Assembly (NCBI RefSeq): GCF_016545825.1
Contig: NC_052622.1
Span: 12,467,001 to 12,531,000 of the forward strand
Length of the DNA stretch: 64,000 bases
Direction of reading: 5' to 3'
Origin: Eucalyptus grandis
Lineage: Eukaryota; Streptophyta; Magnoliopsida; Myrtales; Myrtaceae
Under the pieces are notes generated by a model. It saw only the letters and a program-made list of their open reading frames with translations, made no database searches and was not told the origin of the DNA. Below are positions 20,690 to 32,954 of the stretch, piece after piece. The stretch's first letter is position 1, and each line of letters starts with the position of its first letter. The position numbers and the translations under genes are program-made.

Positions 20690-21190
20690 AATGGCATCTC
20701 ACATTCCATATCGGATGGGAGAAATTTTATTGAGTGATAAATAAATTAACACTCGCATCCAAATAGTCACTAACTTGTATGGTTACTTTTTCTGTGGGAT
20801 TAGCCGATACGAAATGTTTGAGTCATTACAAATGGTATCAGAACATGACCCCGTTCAGTATATGTGTTGTTTGTGGACGGACTAGGCCCACGCTAGATAT
20901 TACAAGGGTAGAGAGTGCTCATCCGAGCAAAGGGTTTGGATAATGTGCGATTTCTGGCAAACTTTTAAAATGACGAAAAGTGTAGGAATGAAATAGATTA
21001 CATATTAAATAGTGAACGATTCGAGCCAACTTTAATAAGGATGTGAGTTACTTAAATGGAGGAATTATGACATACCAAATTCTGCATCTAAGGGAAGATG
21101 CTATAATGAGCAATATAAAAGCTAACACCCACCCCAAATATTCACTATCTTGTGCAATTACTTATTTAGAGTACTCCTTTCAGAAACCAG
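20690..21190. mobile_element. decayed TRIM-like (short LTR) element
   Basis: A segment at about 20690-20800 (ACATTCCATATCGGATGGGA, AACACTCGCATCCAAATAGT) recurs in degraded form at about 21063-21165 (ACATACCAAATTCTGCATC, AACACCCACCCCAAATATTC). Between them, at 20833, is TGGTATCAGAAC, one base off the TGGTATCAGAGC primer-binding site for initiator tRNA-Met. Direct repeats around a short non-coding centre fit a TRIM. The boundaries are approximate. Confidence 0.45.
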
Positions 21191-21639
21191 GATAGGATGA
21201 CCTGGGTGGTTACTAATTGAACAAGGACGGACTTCTTTTTGTATTCTATTGATTGCACCAAGTAATTTATAGTATTTCCTTGAACGCAAAAATAAGAGAT
21301 TGCTAATCAAGATCAAGAAAATCCCTAAATCTGTAAATTAAATCAAAGATCAAACTTCCCATTAGACGATTCAGTTTTATATATACTAATTTATTAAAAA
21401 ATTGCATTTGCTTTGTATCTGTCGCAGCCTTGATCTTTTTTGTCCTTTCATTACTTTTTCTATTGCATTAGAATCGATTTATCAGAAAGGGAACTTTCCA
21501 TTGGGAGTGAGACACCCCTACCCCACCTCACCCATGAAAAAAAATAAAAAAAATAAAGTAGGGATATGCAATCCTTCAAAATATATATAATGATAGAAAG
21601 ATTGGAAAATATAATTTATCTAATTACAAGGATTTAGGC

Positions 21640-21895
21640 CTTTGTTTGGTCTTAATAATAGTAAACCTCTCATTCAATGCAATTAAGAGTTCGAATCTCG
21701 GTGTTGCTAGCGATTTAAGTGGGGGGTCCTGACTGTGGGTTGCTTGGCAGCTTCCCCCAAGGTTTAGTAGTCCAAATAGCACCGGCGAGATCCGCCGGTG
21801 CTATCGGGCACTGGAGAGCCGTGTGACCCCAAATAGTGTAAGCGAAAGGGGACTCAGGGCGGACCCTCAATTATCAAAAAAAAAAAAAAAAAAGG
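21640..21895 (+). mobile_element. SINE-like retroposon with poly(A) tail
   Basis: The block has GTTCGAATCTC at 21689-21699, which fits a tRNA-type B box. A unique body with GGGGGGTCCTGACTGTGGG and a GCACCGGCG...CGCCGGTGC hairpin follows, and an 18-base A run closes it at 21876-21893. The preceding 50 bp contain no clear A box. The order B box, body, poly(A) suggests a tRNA-derived SINE. The family is not identified. Confidence 0.45.
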
Positions 21896-22229
21896 GCCCT
21901 CAATATCTCAGATCGTTGATTTTGATTCTCAAAGTTGCATTTGATAGGACAACATATGGAAAAAGAATTTTTACCTTTGATGCCATTGCTACTTCTGAAA
22001 GAAAGACGAATTACACTTGACAATTGTGTCAAAAGCAAACCTACTCTCTCTGCGATGCTTATCTGGCCTGATCTTTGCAATCATGAACGAGGTGATGCCA
22101 TCTTTCGAGTTAGTAACTTACATTGTTATATGATCATTAGACAGCAGTAACTGGAAAAAAAATTTAAAAAAATGGTCAGGGGACTAATTTAAGAACTTTT
22201 TTTTCTGGGGAGATCTCTGACCTAGATAA

Positions 22230-24060
22230 TTTAGCAAAAATATCTTCCGTAAGGTGGGCCATGCTCACGACTAATCGGCATCTCTTTTTTTTTTTTTTTT
22301 TTTTTCTGTGAGACCCGAATCCTAATTTCTCTCTAATCTGGCATTCAATGTCAGAGTACAGATGATGACCTTTGATTGAGCGGGAACTCTGCGCCAGGTC
22401 TAGCTTGTTGCCTAGGCGACGGACTGGGACTTTCATTGAGCGAGGCATCTGCAGCGAGTTTTATAACGTTGCCTAGGTCTTTTCATGGACAAAAACGTAT
22501 ATGATAAAGTTTTTATTTCTTTATTTTTTTATTTTTTATTTTTAAAAACAGGTTTGGAACATAAATTCATTTGGTAATGTAATTTCATTTTTTTAAAACA
22601 GATTTCTATTTCTAAAATAGAATTAAAATAGATATCGAAGCTAAAATTTTTTTTTTTTTATTTCTAGAACAAAAATAAGAAATGAAAATTATTCTCATCA
22701 TTCACTCTCATCACTGCCCACCGCCCATTTGTCGCTCATGGGATGCTTGGCGCCGACCATCGGCCACTAGACGGCGTCCGGCGACCAATGGCCAATGTCC
22801 TAAGACGACCGCCATAGGTCGGACGCCGGCCATAGCTATCCCTAAAAATAGAAATTTTATCATGTTATTAAACGAATTTTTATTCTTGAAATTAAAATTT
22901 TGAGTTGTTATTAAACGCATTTCTTTGCTCAGAAACTTATCAAATGAATATAAATTGATTTTTATTTTAAAAATTTTGTCATACATGCCCTTGTCGGGTT
23001 TGGTCCCTGCAACTTTATTTTTCAATTATATGAAAGGTCTTTCCATGCATAGATAACCCCGTGCCATAGTAGCCTTTTGTCACAATGTTTTAGATAGTTT
23101 TTCACCAATTTTACTAGTTGGGTACAAAAGAGATATTCGGATGATTCGAATTAATTATACTCCATCCCCCTTAATTCTAGTAGAATAAGTGAAGCTTGGG
23201 AATTTTACTTCATTTCTTTTGGAAAATAAACCGGTTTTAGTCTTGCTCAATTTGTAATTTCTTTCATTTATTTATTTATTATTATTGCTAAATGTATGCA
23301 GGCTTAATGTCATGGCATAAGGCACACGAGTTGCCACATCATTTAGGAAAAATTTCTTAACAAACTCTTAGCACAAGTAGCATTACTCATTTTACTTTTC
23401 TTGAATTTAGCTATAACTCAATGCTTACGTTAGTTTTCAACTATCTTCTTTATCTGCCAGGACCCATGCCCATTACAACATGTTCGGTTTGATTCATAAC
23501 TATTCAGTCCACTCATAACTGTACAAACCTCATGATGTGACTTAATCTTGTAATCAAATGGAAGACAATGCTCTCCTTTTATCATTGGATCATTACACAC
23601 TCCATGCATTTGCTAGGCCTTTTTGGTATAAATAAAGTTTGCTCAAGTTTGCACACGATGACTTGATCCTCCTTTTTTTTTTTTCCTTCCATTGGGGTGG
23701 TAAATGGGTAAAAGTATTAGTTCACGGAGTCTACAAATATATGATTGTATCCACAATGATCAAGTGCACTATCAATGTGGAGAGTTTTGGAAGGGGACCA
23801 ACAAGGAGCACATGGGATATTTATAAAAGAATAAGTGTACTGAAATTTTTAAATCTTGTCACAAAAGTGCAATTGAATCATAAAACTTATTAAAAAATAA
23901 TCAATTCCTAAAACTTATCAAATTAGTATAATCGAGACATTCTATTAAATTCGTTCTGTTTGTGGCTTTTTTTATTAAATATTTTTTTCTCACTACTATT
24001 CCTGACTCTTTCATTTTCCATATCCCGGGCACTCTTCTCCAATTATTCTTTTATTCCTTT
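22230..24060. repeat. tandem array, unit 1 (partial, rearranged)
   Basis: It shares with units 2 and 3 the phrases AATGTCAGAGTACAG, TTGATTGAGCG, GTTGCCTAGGTCTTTTCATG, then CAATTTTACTAG, AAGTGAAGCTTGGGAATTTT and TTAGCTATAACTCAATGCTT, and the final GGGGACCAA. It carries an inserted TIR element (about 22500-22997) and a long T run at 22286-22306. Open frames inside are short and not conserved between units. Confidence 0.65.
22500..22997. mobile_element. decayed PIF/Harbinger-like element inserted in array unit 1
   Basis: The right end reads GTCATACATGCCC, the inverse of the GGGCGTGCATGAC type end seen at 12659. The left end is the matching CGTATATGATAAAG. The interior has the same TTTCTATTTCTAGAA-like arms plus a GC-rich core at 22720-22845 (GGCCACTAGACGGCGTCCGG). 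Units 2 and 3 lack it at the equivalent place. Confidence 0.45.
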
Positions 24061-24089
24061 TATTCCTTTAATTTTTTAATGTATCTTCT

Positions 24090-26800
24090 GATTTAGAGTG
24101 GTCCCCGCATCTTCTTTTTGTCCCAACTATACGAGGTCTTTTCATGCATATACAAATATCTCTTGGCTGCATCCTACTTTTTTTCTTCTCAAGTGGGCCC
24201 CGCATCTCCTTTCTCTTTAGTGCGACCCCCTCATCCTTGTATTCTTTCCTGAATATAATGTCAGAGTACAGGCGATGGACTTTGATTGAGCGCGAGGTGT
24301 CTGCATGGGGTTGAGCTTGTTGCCTAGGTCTTTTCATGAATAAAAATTATCTTCCGAATGAGGTGGGCCTAGATCCGGACTAATCGGGTCCGGTCCCGCA
24401 ACTTTCTTTCCCACTTTCTTTCCCAATTATGCTAAGGTCTTTCCATGCATGAAATATACTCGTGCCATAGGAGCCCTTCTCACCAATTTTACTAGCTAGG
24501 CATAAAAAAGACATTCGTGCGATGCAACTTAATCATACTATGTCCGCCTCTAATTCTACTTCTGGTAGAGTAAGTGAAGCTTGGGAATTTTCATTTGTTT
24601 ATTTTTTTGGGAAAAGAAATCGTTTTTTATCTTGCCCAATTTGTAATTTACTTCATTCTTCGGTATGCATCATTATTGCTTTGCTTACCGAAGTCGCATA
24701 AGACGCGTGAGTTCCCACTTCATTTAGTAAAAAATTTCTTAGCAAACTCTTAGCATGTATAGCGTTACTCATTTTACTTTTCTTGAAATTAGCTATAACT
24801 CAATGCTTACATTAGTTTTCAACTATCTCCTTTAACCATCGAGGACCCATGGTCATTACTGAATATTCGGTTTGACCCATAATTATTCAATCCACTTGCA
24901 TGAGCCTCACGACGTAACTTGAATTTGTAGCCTCATGGAAGATATTGTTATCCTTTTTATCAGTAGGTTATTACACACTCGATGCATTTGCAAGCCTTTC
25001 TGGTATGAATAAAGTTTGCTTGAGTTTGGACACAATGACTTTGTCCTTATTTTTTTCTTTGGAATGGTAAAAGGGTAACGACATTATTTCATGGAGTCTA
25101 CAGAGGAATATCCGAAACGATCAAGTGCATTATCAACGAGAAGAGTTCTGGAAGTGGAAGGGGACCAATAGGCAACAAATGAGATATTTACTAAATCAAT
25201 GGGTTGATCGTTTTCCACGTCTCTATCCCCTACTTTCACTAACTCTTTCGTTGTCCATTTCTTAGGAAAATTTTCTCCAATAATTTTTCTATCCCTTTTA
25301 CTTTCTCTAGTGTTTTAAACATGTTTTTCCTTTCTTAGATCAGGTGCTCATAAGTTGATGAATCATAACTTAGCATCATGAGAAAGATGCGAATTATTAG
25401 ATTAAGTTGGCTCTGGACAAATGGGATTAGAGGTGAGAATGGTCCGGGTTGGGCCGGCCTAGCCCCTAACCTTAGGACCAACTCGCACAGTGCTGGTCCT
25501 CAATTTTTGAGATCGGGGATTGATCCTATTGAGCTTGGGATCGAGGACCAAACCGACCTAGTGGGTTCGATTCGATTCTAGAGTCAACCCGGGACTAACC
25601 AATAATTTATTTATTTCATTTTTTGTACTCTCGAAAAGGCAACGAGGATCGGACTGACCCAATGGGCGTGGTCCTATTCTCTGGGTCAATCGGGATAATC
25701 GATAATTTTTTGTTTCATTTTTTGTACTCCATGAAAAGGCAAGCGAGAATCGGAACAACCCTATGGGTTCAATAACGAGCGAGGTCAGCTAAGAGAGGTG
25801 GGTGACGAGTGTCGAGTGGAGTGAGCGTCGAGTGTCGAGCAGAGAGTAACAAGCCAGGTGAGCATTAAGCGGCGAGTGGCACGAGTGACCCAAAGCGAGT
25901 GAGGCGAGTGTCGAGTGGCGAGCGAAGAAGTTGTTTATTTCAATTTTGGCAAATTAAAGACTAAGATGACAAATAAGACGAAGAGAACGAGTACTAGAGG
26001 AGGATGCCGTGAGGAGCTAATTATGTCCTCTTGAACGCCGTGAAGACTCCTCACAAAAACATCTTCCTCCTTTGTAAATTATGGCCGTTGACGCCGTAAA
26101 AGATATTAAAAAATCTAAATTGTTAAAAAATAATGTAAAATTATTTGAACTCCTTACTAAGGAGCTATTTAATGTTGTTGACGCCGTCTATTTTAGGATT
26201 TTCTCAATATAAAAAATTATAAATAATATATTAGATATAATATATATAATCAGGGTTGGTCCAGGTTAGATCGATCCTAAACTCCCAGGACCGAGGACCA
26301 ATTTGCACAGTGCTGGTCCAAGAATCCCAGGACCAAGGACTAACTCGGTCTCCCTAGGAATCAGACCAGGACGGGCAGGGTTGGGCCGATCCACCAACCG
26401 ATGCTCACCCCTAAATGAGATTGTGTAGAATTTTGTATTTTATGTGTAATCAATATATTGAAAATTGAAATATTTTCTTTTAAGCATTGTTAACAGATAT
26501 CTAAGAGATATTCCTTGATAATGCCTTAATAAACACTAGAATATTTATTTGTCATAGACGTGGACAGAGGCCAAAAGATTCCCTATAGCTAACGGTGGCC
26601 TTGTATTTATGTTTGTTTGTCTTTTCGCTCTCTAGTAGCAGACTTCTCTTACTTTTCGATAACTTACAATGATGTCGCAATCATATGGATAGTGAATGTC
26701 TTTTAGCTCTCTTGTAGCATATTTCTCTTACTTTTCAACAACTTACAATGATGCCGCTATCAAAGGGATAGTGAAAGGGATCAATATGCAATGTGGTCCC
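24090..26800. repeat. tandem array, unit 2 (contains a hAT-like insertion)
   Basis: It is collinear with unit 3 from CCGCATCTTCTTTTTGTCCC (24107 and 27089) through TTTTAAACATG...CCTTTCTTAGATCAGG (25312 and 28228) to CTCTAGTAGCAGACTTCTCT. By eye most 50-base stretches match at roughly 85-90 percent. The main length difference is the 986-bp element at 25428-26413. Confidence 0.75.
25428..26413. mobile_element. hAT-like non-autonomous element with 8-bp target duplication
   Basis: The ends are TAGAGGTGAGAATGG and, inverted, TAGGGGTGAGCATCGG, the TAGGGGTGAGCA end typical of hAT elements. The flanks are AATGGGAT (25420-25427) and AATGAGAT (26414-26421), an 8-bp target duplication with one change. 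Unit 3 at about 28332-28347 has the empty site ACAAATGGGATTGTGTAG. The interior has GGACCAA/CCAGGACC-type inverted sub-repeats and a GCGAGTG-rich tandem stretch at 25790-25925. There is no transposase. Confidence 0.8.
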
Positions 26801-27060
26801 TAAATTTTTAATTTATTCAATGCACTCTCTGGATTTTTTATACATGTTTATTATAGACCTTGACTACATTAAATATTTTAATATAGTTCAAAGACTATAT
26901 TGAATATGTATCAAAAGTTTTGGGACTACATAGAATAAATTAAAAATTCAAGTACCACACTACATATTAAACTAAAATTTAAAAATTATATTAAATAAAT
27001 TAAAAGTTCACGAATTAAATTACACTTTATATAAAAGTTCATGAATTATTTATATGGTCA
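26800..27060. other. AT-rich spacer between array units 2 and 3
   Basis: It holds alternating AAATTTAAAA-like and TTGGGACTACAT-type phrases that look like a decayed repeat. It is absent from the corresponding end of unit 3. Confidence 0.35.
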
Positions 27061-27064
27061 ATTG

Positions 27065-28735
27065 TATCTTTTGATGGGGTGTGGTCCCCGCATCTTCTTT
27101 TTGTCCCAACTATCCGTGGTCTTTAACTGCATATAAAAATATCTCTTGGCAGCATCCTACTTTTCTCTGCTCAAGTGGGCCCCGCATCTCCTTCCTCTTT
27201 AGTGAGACCCCCTCATCCTTCATATTCTTTCTTGAATACAATGTCAAGTACAGGTGATGGACTTTGATTGATCTGCATCGACTTGAGCTTGTTGCTTAGG
27301 TCTTTTCAAGAACAAAAATTATCTTCCGAATGAGGTGGGCCTAGATCGGGACTAATCGGGTCCGGTCCCCACAACTTTCTTTACCAATTATGCTAAGGTC
27401 TTTCCATGGCCAAAGGAGCCCTCCTCACCAATTTTACTAGCTATATATAAAAGAGGCATTCGTGTGATGCAACTTAATCATACTCCATCCCCTTTAATTC
27501 TAATTCCGGTAGAGTAAGTAAAGCTCAAGAATTTTCATTTAAAAGAAACCATTTTTTATCTTGCCCAATTTGTAATTTACTTCCTTCTTTGTCATGCATC
27601 GTTATTGCTTTACTTATTGAAATGGCATAAGACACGTAAGTTGCCACTTCATTTAATAAAAAGTTTCTTAGCAAACTCTTAGCACATATAGCATTACTCA
27701 TTTTACTTTTCTTGAAATTAGCTATAACTCAATTCTCTAACCGCCAAGGACCCATGCTCATTACTAAATATTCGATTTGACCCATAATTATTTAGTCCAC
27801 TTATAAGTGCACGAGCCTCACGACATAACTTTAATGTGCAACCTCATGGAAGATATTGTTATCCTTTTTATCACTGGGTTATTACACACTCGATGCATTT
27901 CAAGCCTTTCTGGTATGAATGAAGTTTGCTCGAGTTTGGACACAATAACTTCATCCTTGTTTTTTTCTCCTTTGGGATGGTAAAAGGATAACTACATTAT
28001 TTCTTGGAGTCTACAGAGGAGTCTCCGAAACGATCAAGTGCGTCATCAATGCGAGGAGTTCTGGAAGTGGAAGGGGACCAATAGGCAACAAATGTGATAA
28101 TTACTAAATGAATGGGTTGATAGTTTTCCACGTCTCTGTCCCCTGCTTTCACTGACTCTTTCGTTGTCCATTTCTCAAGACACTTTTCTCCGATCGTTCT
28201 TCTGTCCCTCTTACTTTCTCTAGTGTTTTAAACATGGTTTTCCTTTCTTAGATCAGGTGCACATAAGTTGATGAACCATAACTTAGCATCACGAGGAAGA
28301 TGTGAATTGTTAGATTAAAATGGCTATGGACAAATGGGATTGTGTAGAATTTTGTATTTTATGTGTAGTTGGTATATTGAAAATTGAAATGTTTTCTTAT
28401 TAAGAATTGTTAACAGATATCTATGAGGTATTCCCTGATAAGGCCTTAATAAACACAAGAATATATATTTGCCATAGACGTGGACAGACGCCAAAGGTTC
28501 CCTATAGCTAACGGTGGACTTGTATTTATGTTTGTTTGTCTTTTTGCTCTCTAGTAGCAAACTTCTCTTACTTTTCGATAACTTACAATGATGCCACTAT
28601 CACATGGATAGAATGTCTTTTAGCTCTCTAGTAGCAGACTTCTCTTACTTTTCAATAACTTACAATGAACTTTTCAATAACTTACAATGATGCCGCTATC
28701 ATATGGACATTGAAAGGGACCAATAAACTCCTGGA
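27065..28735. repeat. tandem array, unit 3 (without the hAT insertion)
   Basis: It is collinear with unit 2 and provides the empty hAT target. It ends with CATATGGACATTGAAAGGGACC, matching the end of unit 2. Near 28655-28690 the phrase ACTTTTCAATAACTTACAATGA is duplicated in tandem. Confidence 0.75.
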
Positions 28736-28739
28736 CTCA

Positions 28740-29630
28740 AAGAGACAACAAAACCTGATAAATTATTCAAGATAATAAAAATAAGTATTGAGTAAAGGGA
28801 AAATATCATCTAAAACTCTAAACTATATTATTATGACATTACTACTCTAAACTTTTTTATTATACCATCAATACCTTCAAACTTATACCAATGTAATAAC
28901 AATAAATTTATTTTAGTTCTGTCCAAGATGACCATTAAAAATCTTGCATAGCAGCTTGTAGGCAAATGGAAGTTAAATGATCTGAAAAATTCTAGTAAAA
29001 AATTTAATTTGTGCTTGCTTTGATATCAATACACAATTTTTTTTTTCTCATGTAACAAATACCCCAAAATTTACAATTTGGAAAATGACTGTTATCTTCG
29101 ACTTCCTCAATGTACCTTTCTTGCTACATAATTTGCCGAGCGTTGCCATTGATGGGGGTATGCCCCCACTACATTGAATGTTTTTGTTGAGGATTATGCT
29201 TTTGTTTGATGAAAGTCTCTTTCTACCGAAAAAGATCTTCTCAACCTGGTTATTACCTTTTCATACAGAAAATTCAAAATTAACTTACCAATGATTAAAG
29301 TACGTAATTTTCCTATTGTTTCAGTAGATTCCCACACTGCAAAGCTGAATATAAGGATATGAACAACTAATAATTTTCCTTTTTCTTTTTTAATTTATTT
29401 AGGCTTTTTTCTTTTGAATTTTGAAGATTCTTTTTTTTTTTGAGGCACCACATTGAGATCATGTGTCTTAAGGAAAGTAATAAAAAAAAGTCACTTTAGT
29501 ATTTTTCGTTAGTCAAATTGAACAGAGTTTAATAGAGGAATTTAATTGTATCAATTTGACAAGTTACAAGACTTGATTACACTATGTGAAAATTATTGGA
29601 CTCCATTAATACTTTAGGCATATTTGTGCT
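28740..29630. other. AT-rich intergenic DNA, nothing recognised
   Basis: There are A/T-rich runs and no supported gene. Confidence 0.5.
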
Positions 29631-29639
29631 AGAACGGTA

Positions 29640-30900
29640 TTTTGCTTCAGACTATTCCTTTGCATTTAAAACACTTTGTCACCTGTGCTAACTCAATTAT
29701 AACATCTTGTACCGAATATTTCTTGAATATAGTCGCTCCTCAAGCAAATGATACAGAGAGGGTGTACACCAATATAAGGATAACCACGACATATGTCTAT
29801 GCACTTATTGTAGGTACGCTTCATACAACCAAAGCCCACGCACGGCCTCTGTATGGTTAATGATGGACTCATGAGCAGGATTACGGGTTTACGCTCTCAA
29901 TTTGGGTTATATTAAAGAGTTTTTATATGGGGGATAAGGAGCCGGCTCATTAGGGAATGTTTAATATGATCTAGAAAGTTGGGTGTGTTTATTTGAGGGA
30001 AAATACTTTCTTGGGATTGCTTTTCTGAATTTTTATCCATTTCATTCGCTAAAAATAATTAATTAACCGAAAACACTTTCTGATCAAGGAAAATATTCAT
30101 ACATAAAATTAGGAAAGTGAATTTTTAAATCTAAGAATGTGAAAACACTTTGTCGAATTGCTCCTCTTGAATTTTTTAATAGTTTACTTTTTCTTTTTCT
30201 CTTTTCTTTCTATTTCATTTTTTATTTTCCTTCTCCTCCTTTGCCTAAGGCCGGTGAGGCTCAACCTTGCCCGAGACTAGCCAAGTCAACCCTTGACGGC
30301 TCTCGTTGACGCCCGACGACTGGTGGAGGAGAAATAAGGAAAAAGAAAATAAAGAAAATAACCAAATTATTAAAAAAACATTTTTTTTGAGTTAAGGTCA
30401 CAAGAATGAAATAATTTACCAAATGAGATTCAAACACTAGAAAACATTTTCAATCACATATCACCTAACAAAGGAAAATTAACCATTTTCCTTATAAATA
30501 ATTTTCCAGAAAGTATTTTCCTTTATCATAAAGTTTTCTCCCAAATAAACACACTAGATAGTTTATCTCATGACTTTATAAGTTCCATGAGAATGTGAAA
30601 TAACATGTAAAAGAACATATAAATAAGGATTGATTTAGTAGGTAATTGTAACCAATAAAGCTACAACTAGACCAAAATATTCCCATATCTTAGAGAAATT
30701 TATACCAAACACCAAACAGACCATTTCCCCTCTCTCTCTTCCCCTTTCTACACCTTTGCCACTAATGCTCTGGTGTCACTAGATTGATGGCCATGTCTTT
30801 GTTGTCACACCTTCTCTTGTTGTCACTGCTTAACTCATCGGCCGACCATCGTGCTTTGTCTCGTCCCCCTGTCAAGGCCACGTCGGCGAGTGGGAAATTG
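29640..30900. repeat. dispersed repeat module, copy 1 (also at 51.9, 54.5, 56.0 and 56.9 kb)
   Basis: Recurring phrases in fixed order are ACCGAATATTTCTTGAAT, CCCACGC(A)CGGCCTCTG, TTAGGGAATGTTTAA, TTCCATGAGAATG, AGAAATTTATACCAAA and CACCAAAC. A GC-rich gene-like tail follows (CGACCATCGTGCTTTGTCTC, then CCCCCTGTCAAGGCCACG). The tail recurs at about 55070-55320, 56105-56350 and 57310-57540. The frames are not conserved among copies, so it is treated as non-coding. The element at 29983-30554 is inserted in this copy only. Confidence 0.6.
29983..30554. mobile_element. TIR element, ends GTGTGTTTATTTG, GC-rich core
   Basis: GTGTGTTTATTTG at the left end and its inverse CAAATAAACACAC at the right end are perfect 13-bp ends. 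They extend into imperfect arms sharing GGAAAATACTTTCT. The flanks TAGAAAGTT and TAGATAGTT (a 9-bp duplication with one change, two bases off on the left) suggest a Mutator-like insertion. The other copies of the surrounding module lack it (AACATGATCCAGAAAGC at 57086). The core at 30240-30320 is GC-rich and contains a GAAAATAAAG tract. Confidence 0.65.
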
Positions 30901-30904
30901 TAGC

Positions 30905-32950
30905 CTTATCTTACACCTTTTGTGGTGGCCTTTGGGGAAAGAGAGATGGAATATTGTTTGTGGTCACCTTTTGGAGAAAAGGCTAAGTAAGGAGAAAAGG
31001 AAAGCGAGAGAAGATGGAAATTTTTTTGATTCGCCTTTTGGAAAAAGCAAATGTAAAGAGAAGGGAAAAGAGAAAAGATTTTCAGGCATAATTTCCTAAA
31101 AAAAGAAAATCTCAACTTTAGGTCAAATTCTATCCATATTTTTATTTAAAAAAAAATCAAACTTTCAATCTAATCTCAAATTTGCCCACACGTCTAAAAA
31201 TCACTATTAATTTCTTCAAAATCATCGACATCAAGGTCAATAGAGGTTCAGAGCGTCTTCATCAACACCCTGTAAAATCTTTAAACAAGGTCATGTTAAT
31301 AATCTTGAAAAAATCAAAAGGGATATTTGGGCGTGTGGGCAACAATAATAAATCTCTTATCAGCTTTGATGTATATAATTTTAAAGAAATCAGTAATGAT
31401 TTTTACCGTATTGGTAGATTTGGGATTAGAGCAAGGGTTAAGATTTTTTTTAGCAAGCCAAAAATTTAGAGAAAGACGGAGATGTTTTTAGGAAATTAAC
31501 CCACACTTTTCCTGATTGCCTTTTGGAAAAAGGCAAAGTAAGTCTGATAGGAAAGAGAGAGAAGATGACACATCAACTGAAGGATAATAATATTGCCCGC
31601 CTCTTGTAAAGAGAAGGCAAAATAGATGAGGGTTTGCCTTGGTAGATTTTTATATTTTGCCTTTGTTTAATTTAATATCGTGCAAATGATCCTCTTGAGA
31701 CCCCAGAGTTTCTTTAAGGTTGGGTCCATGTGACTGGCAGTTGGATTCGGCCTATCCAAAAACATATTGGGCCTCAATCAGAACACTAGGATCCATGGGT
31801 CCGACCTGGCCCAGGCTCAAAATGGGGCTCGACCTGTAGTCTACTGGGCCACGCCTGGCCTAGCCAATATGAGCCATTGCATTGCCATCACTTATTCAAA
31901 AGCTTAACTATTGGCTCGTGGACTGAATGGATTTATGAATGTTTCGATCCTCATCAGTCATCTTTCGGGAGATTCTTGAAAGGATGAAAATGCTCACATT
32001 TGTATCTTAACTTTTTATTTGCATGTGCAATAGGCGTAATGTTTTGGTCGTAGCCTTAGTTTTATGTGGACATTGATTTTCCTGCCATTCAATGTCTAAG
32101 AAACTAATACTCCACAATTAGCCGGAAATTATTTTTTTTAGGAAACAAGCTAAATTGAAAAATCCCTCCCTTTCACTTATACAAATAGCTCGTAATGCTG
32201 CGTCTTTTCCAAAATCGAGAATCTTTCTCATGACTTCTGGTCCTTGCATACCCTTTGATTTTGAAGGGAGACTTTTGAAGCAAAACGTTTGAAATATTCG
32301 TTGTAGAAATAGCATATATATTGAAGTTTGGGTCCGCTTTATTTATTCTCTTTTTTATTTAGGGAATTCCTATTTCTCTCCGGTTAGACGCACTTAAACA
32401 AACAAAAGGATGCTATTCTTCATATCCTATTAGTATTCCTCTTTTGTTCTTTTTTAAATAAAGAAACTATCGTAGCAGAACTTCTTTCACCAATTGCACC
32501 ATGTATACACCTTATCCCCTTCTAAGATTTTCATCGGTTGAAATTGCCCTTAAGAAGCTTCTCATGCAAAACTGGCCACCTTTTTGGGGGTCTGAAAACG
32601 AACGGCTGATAGCCGTGGAAATGAATTCTAAACATCACGTGATAGCAGAACCGCTGAAAACGACGTCGTGGGTTGCGTTTTTTTGTTCTTTTAAATTCCA
32701 AATCGCAATGGAAAATCAACACGTTCCCACTGAAACTCCACCGGCGCGTCACCTCTTCAAAGCAGGAAGAGCGAGCGAGCGCGAGAGAGAGAGAGAGAGA
32801 CGGCAATCTTCACAACGGCAGAGACACGAACATCAGAAAAACCCAGAACAAAGTCAGAGAAAATCAAGAGAAGTAGATAACCAGAAACACCTCCTCCTCC
32901 TCTCTCGAGAGGCGCGACTGCTATGTTGTTTGGAGCTACGGAGAATCTGA
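30905..32950. other. intergenic DNA upstream of the clathrin light chain pseudogene
   Basis: A GGAAAAAGGCAAAGTAAG phrase is repeated (30965-31070 and 31505-31560), and 31735-31870 has GGGCCTCAATC/TTGGGCC-type phrases. The 32775-32805 GAGAGA tract and the following 150 bp resemble a 5' leader of the clathrin gene. No independent gene is supported. Confidence 0.35.
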
Positions 32951-32954
32951 GAAA

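Noticed and set aside
21640..21895. Possible tRNA gene because of the GTTCGAATC B-box-like motif
   Set aside because: No cloverleaf can be folded around it and no A box is clear. A poly(A) tail follows, so it is better read as a SINE-like retroposon.
22230..28735. CRISPR-like or phage-like direct repeats
   Set aside because: The repeats are kilobase-long tandem units in plant DNA. There are no short regularly spaced repeats.
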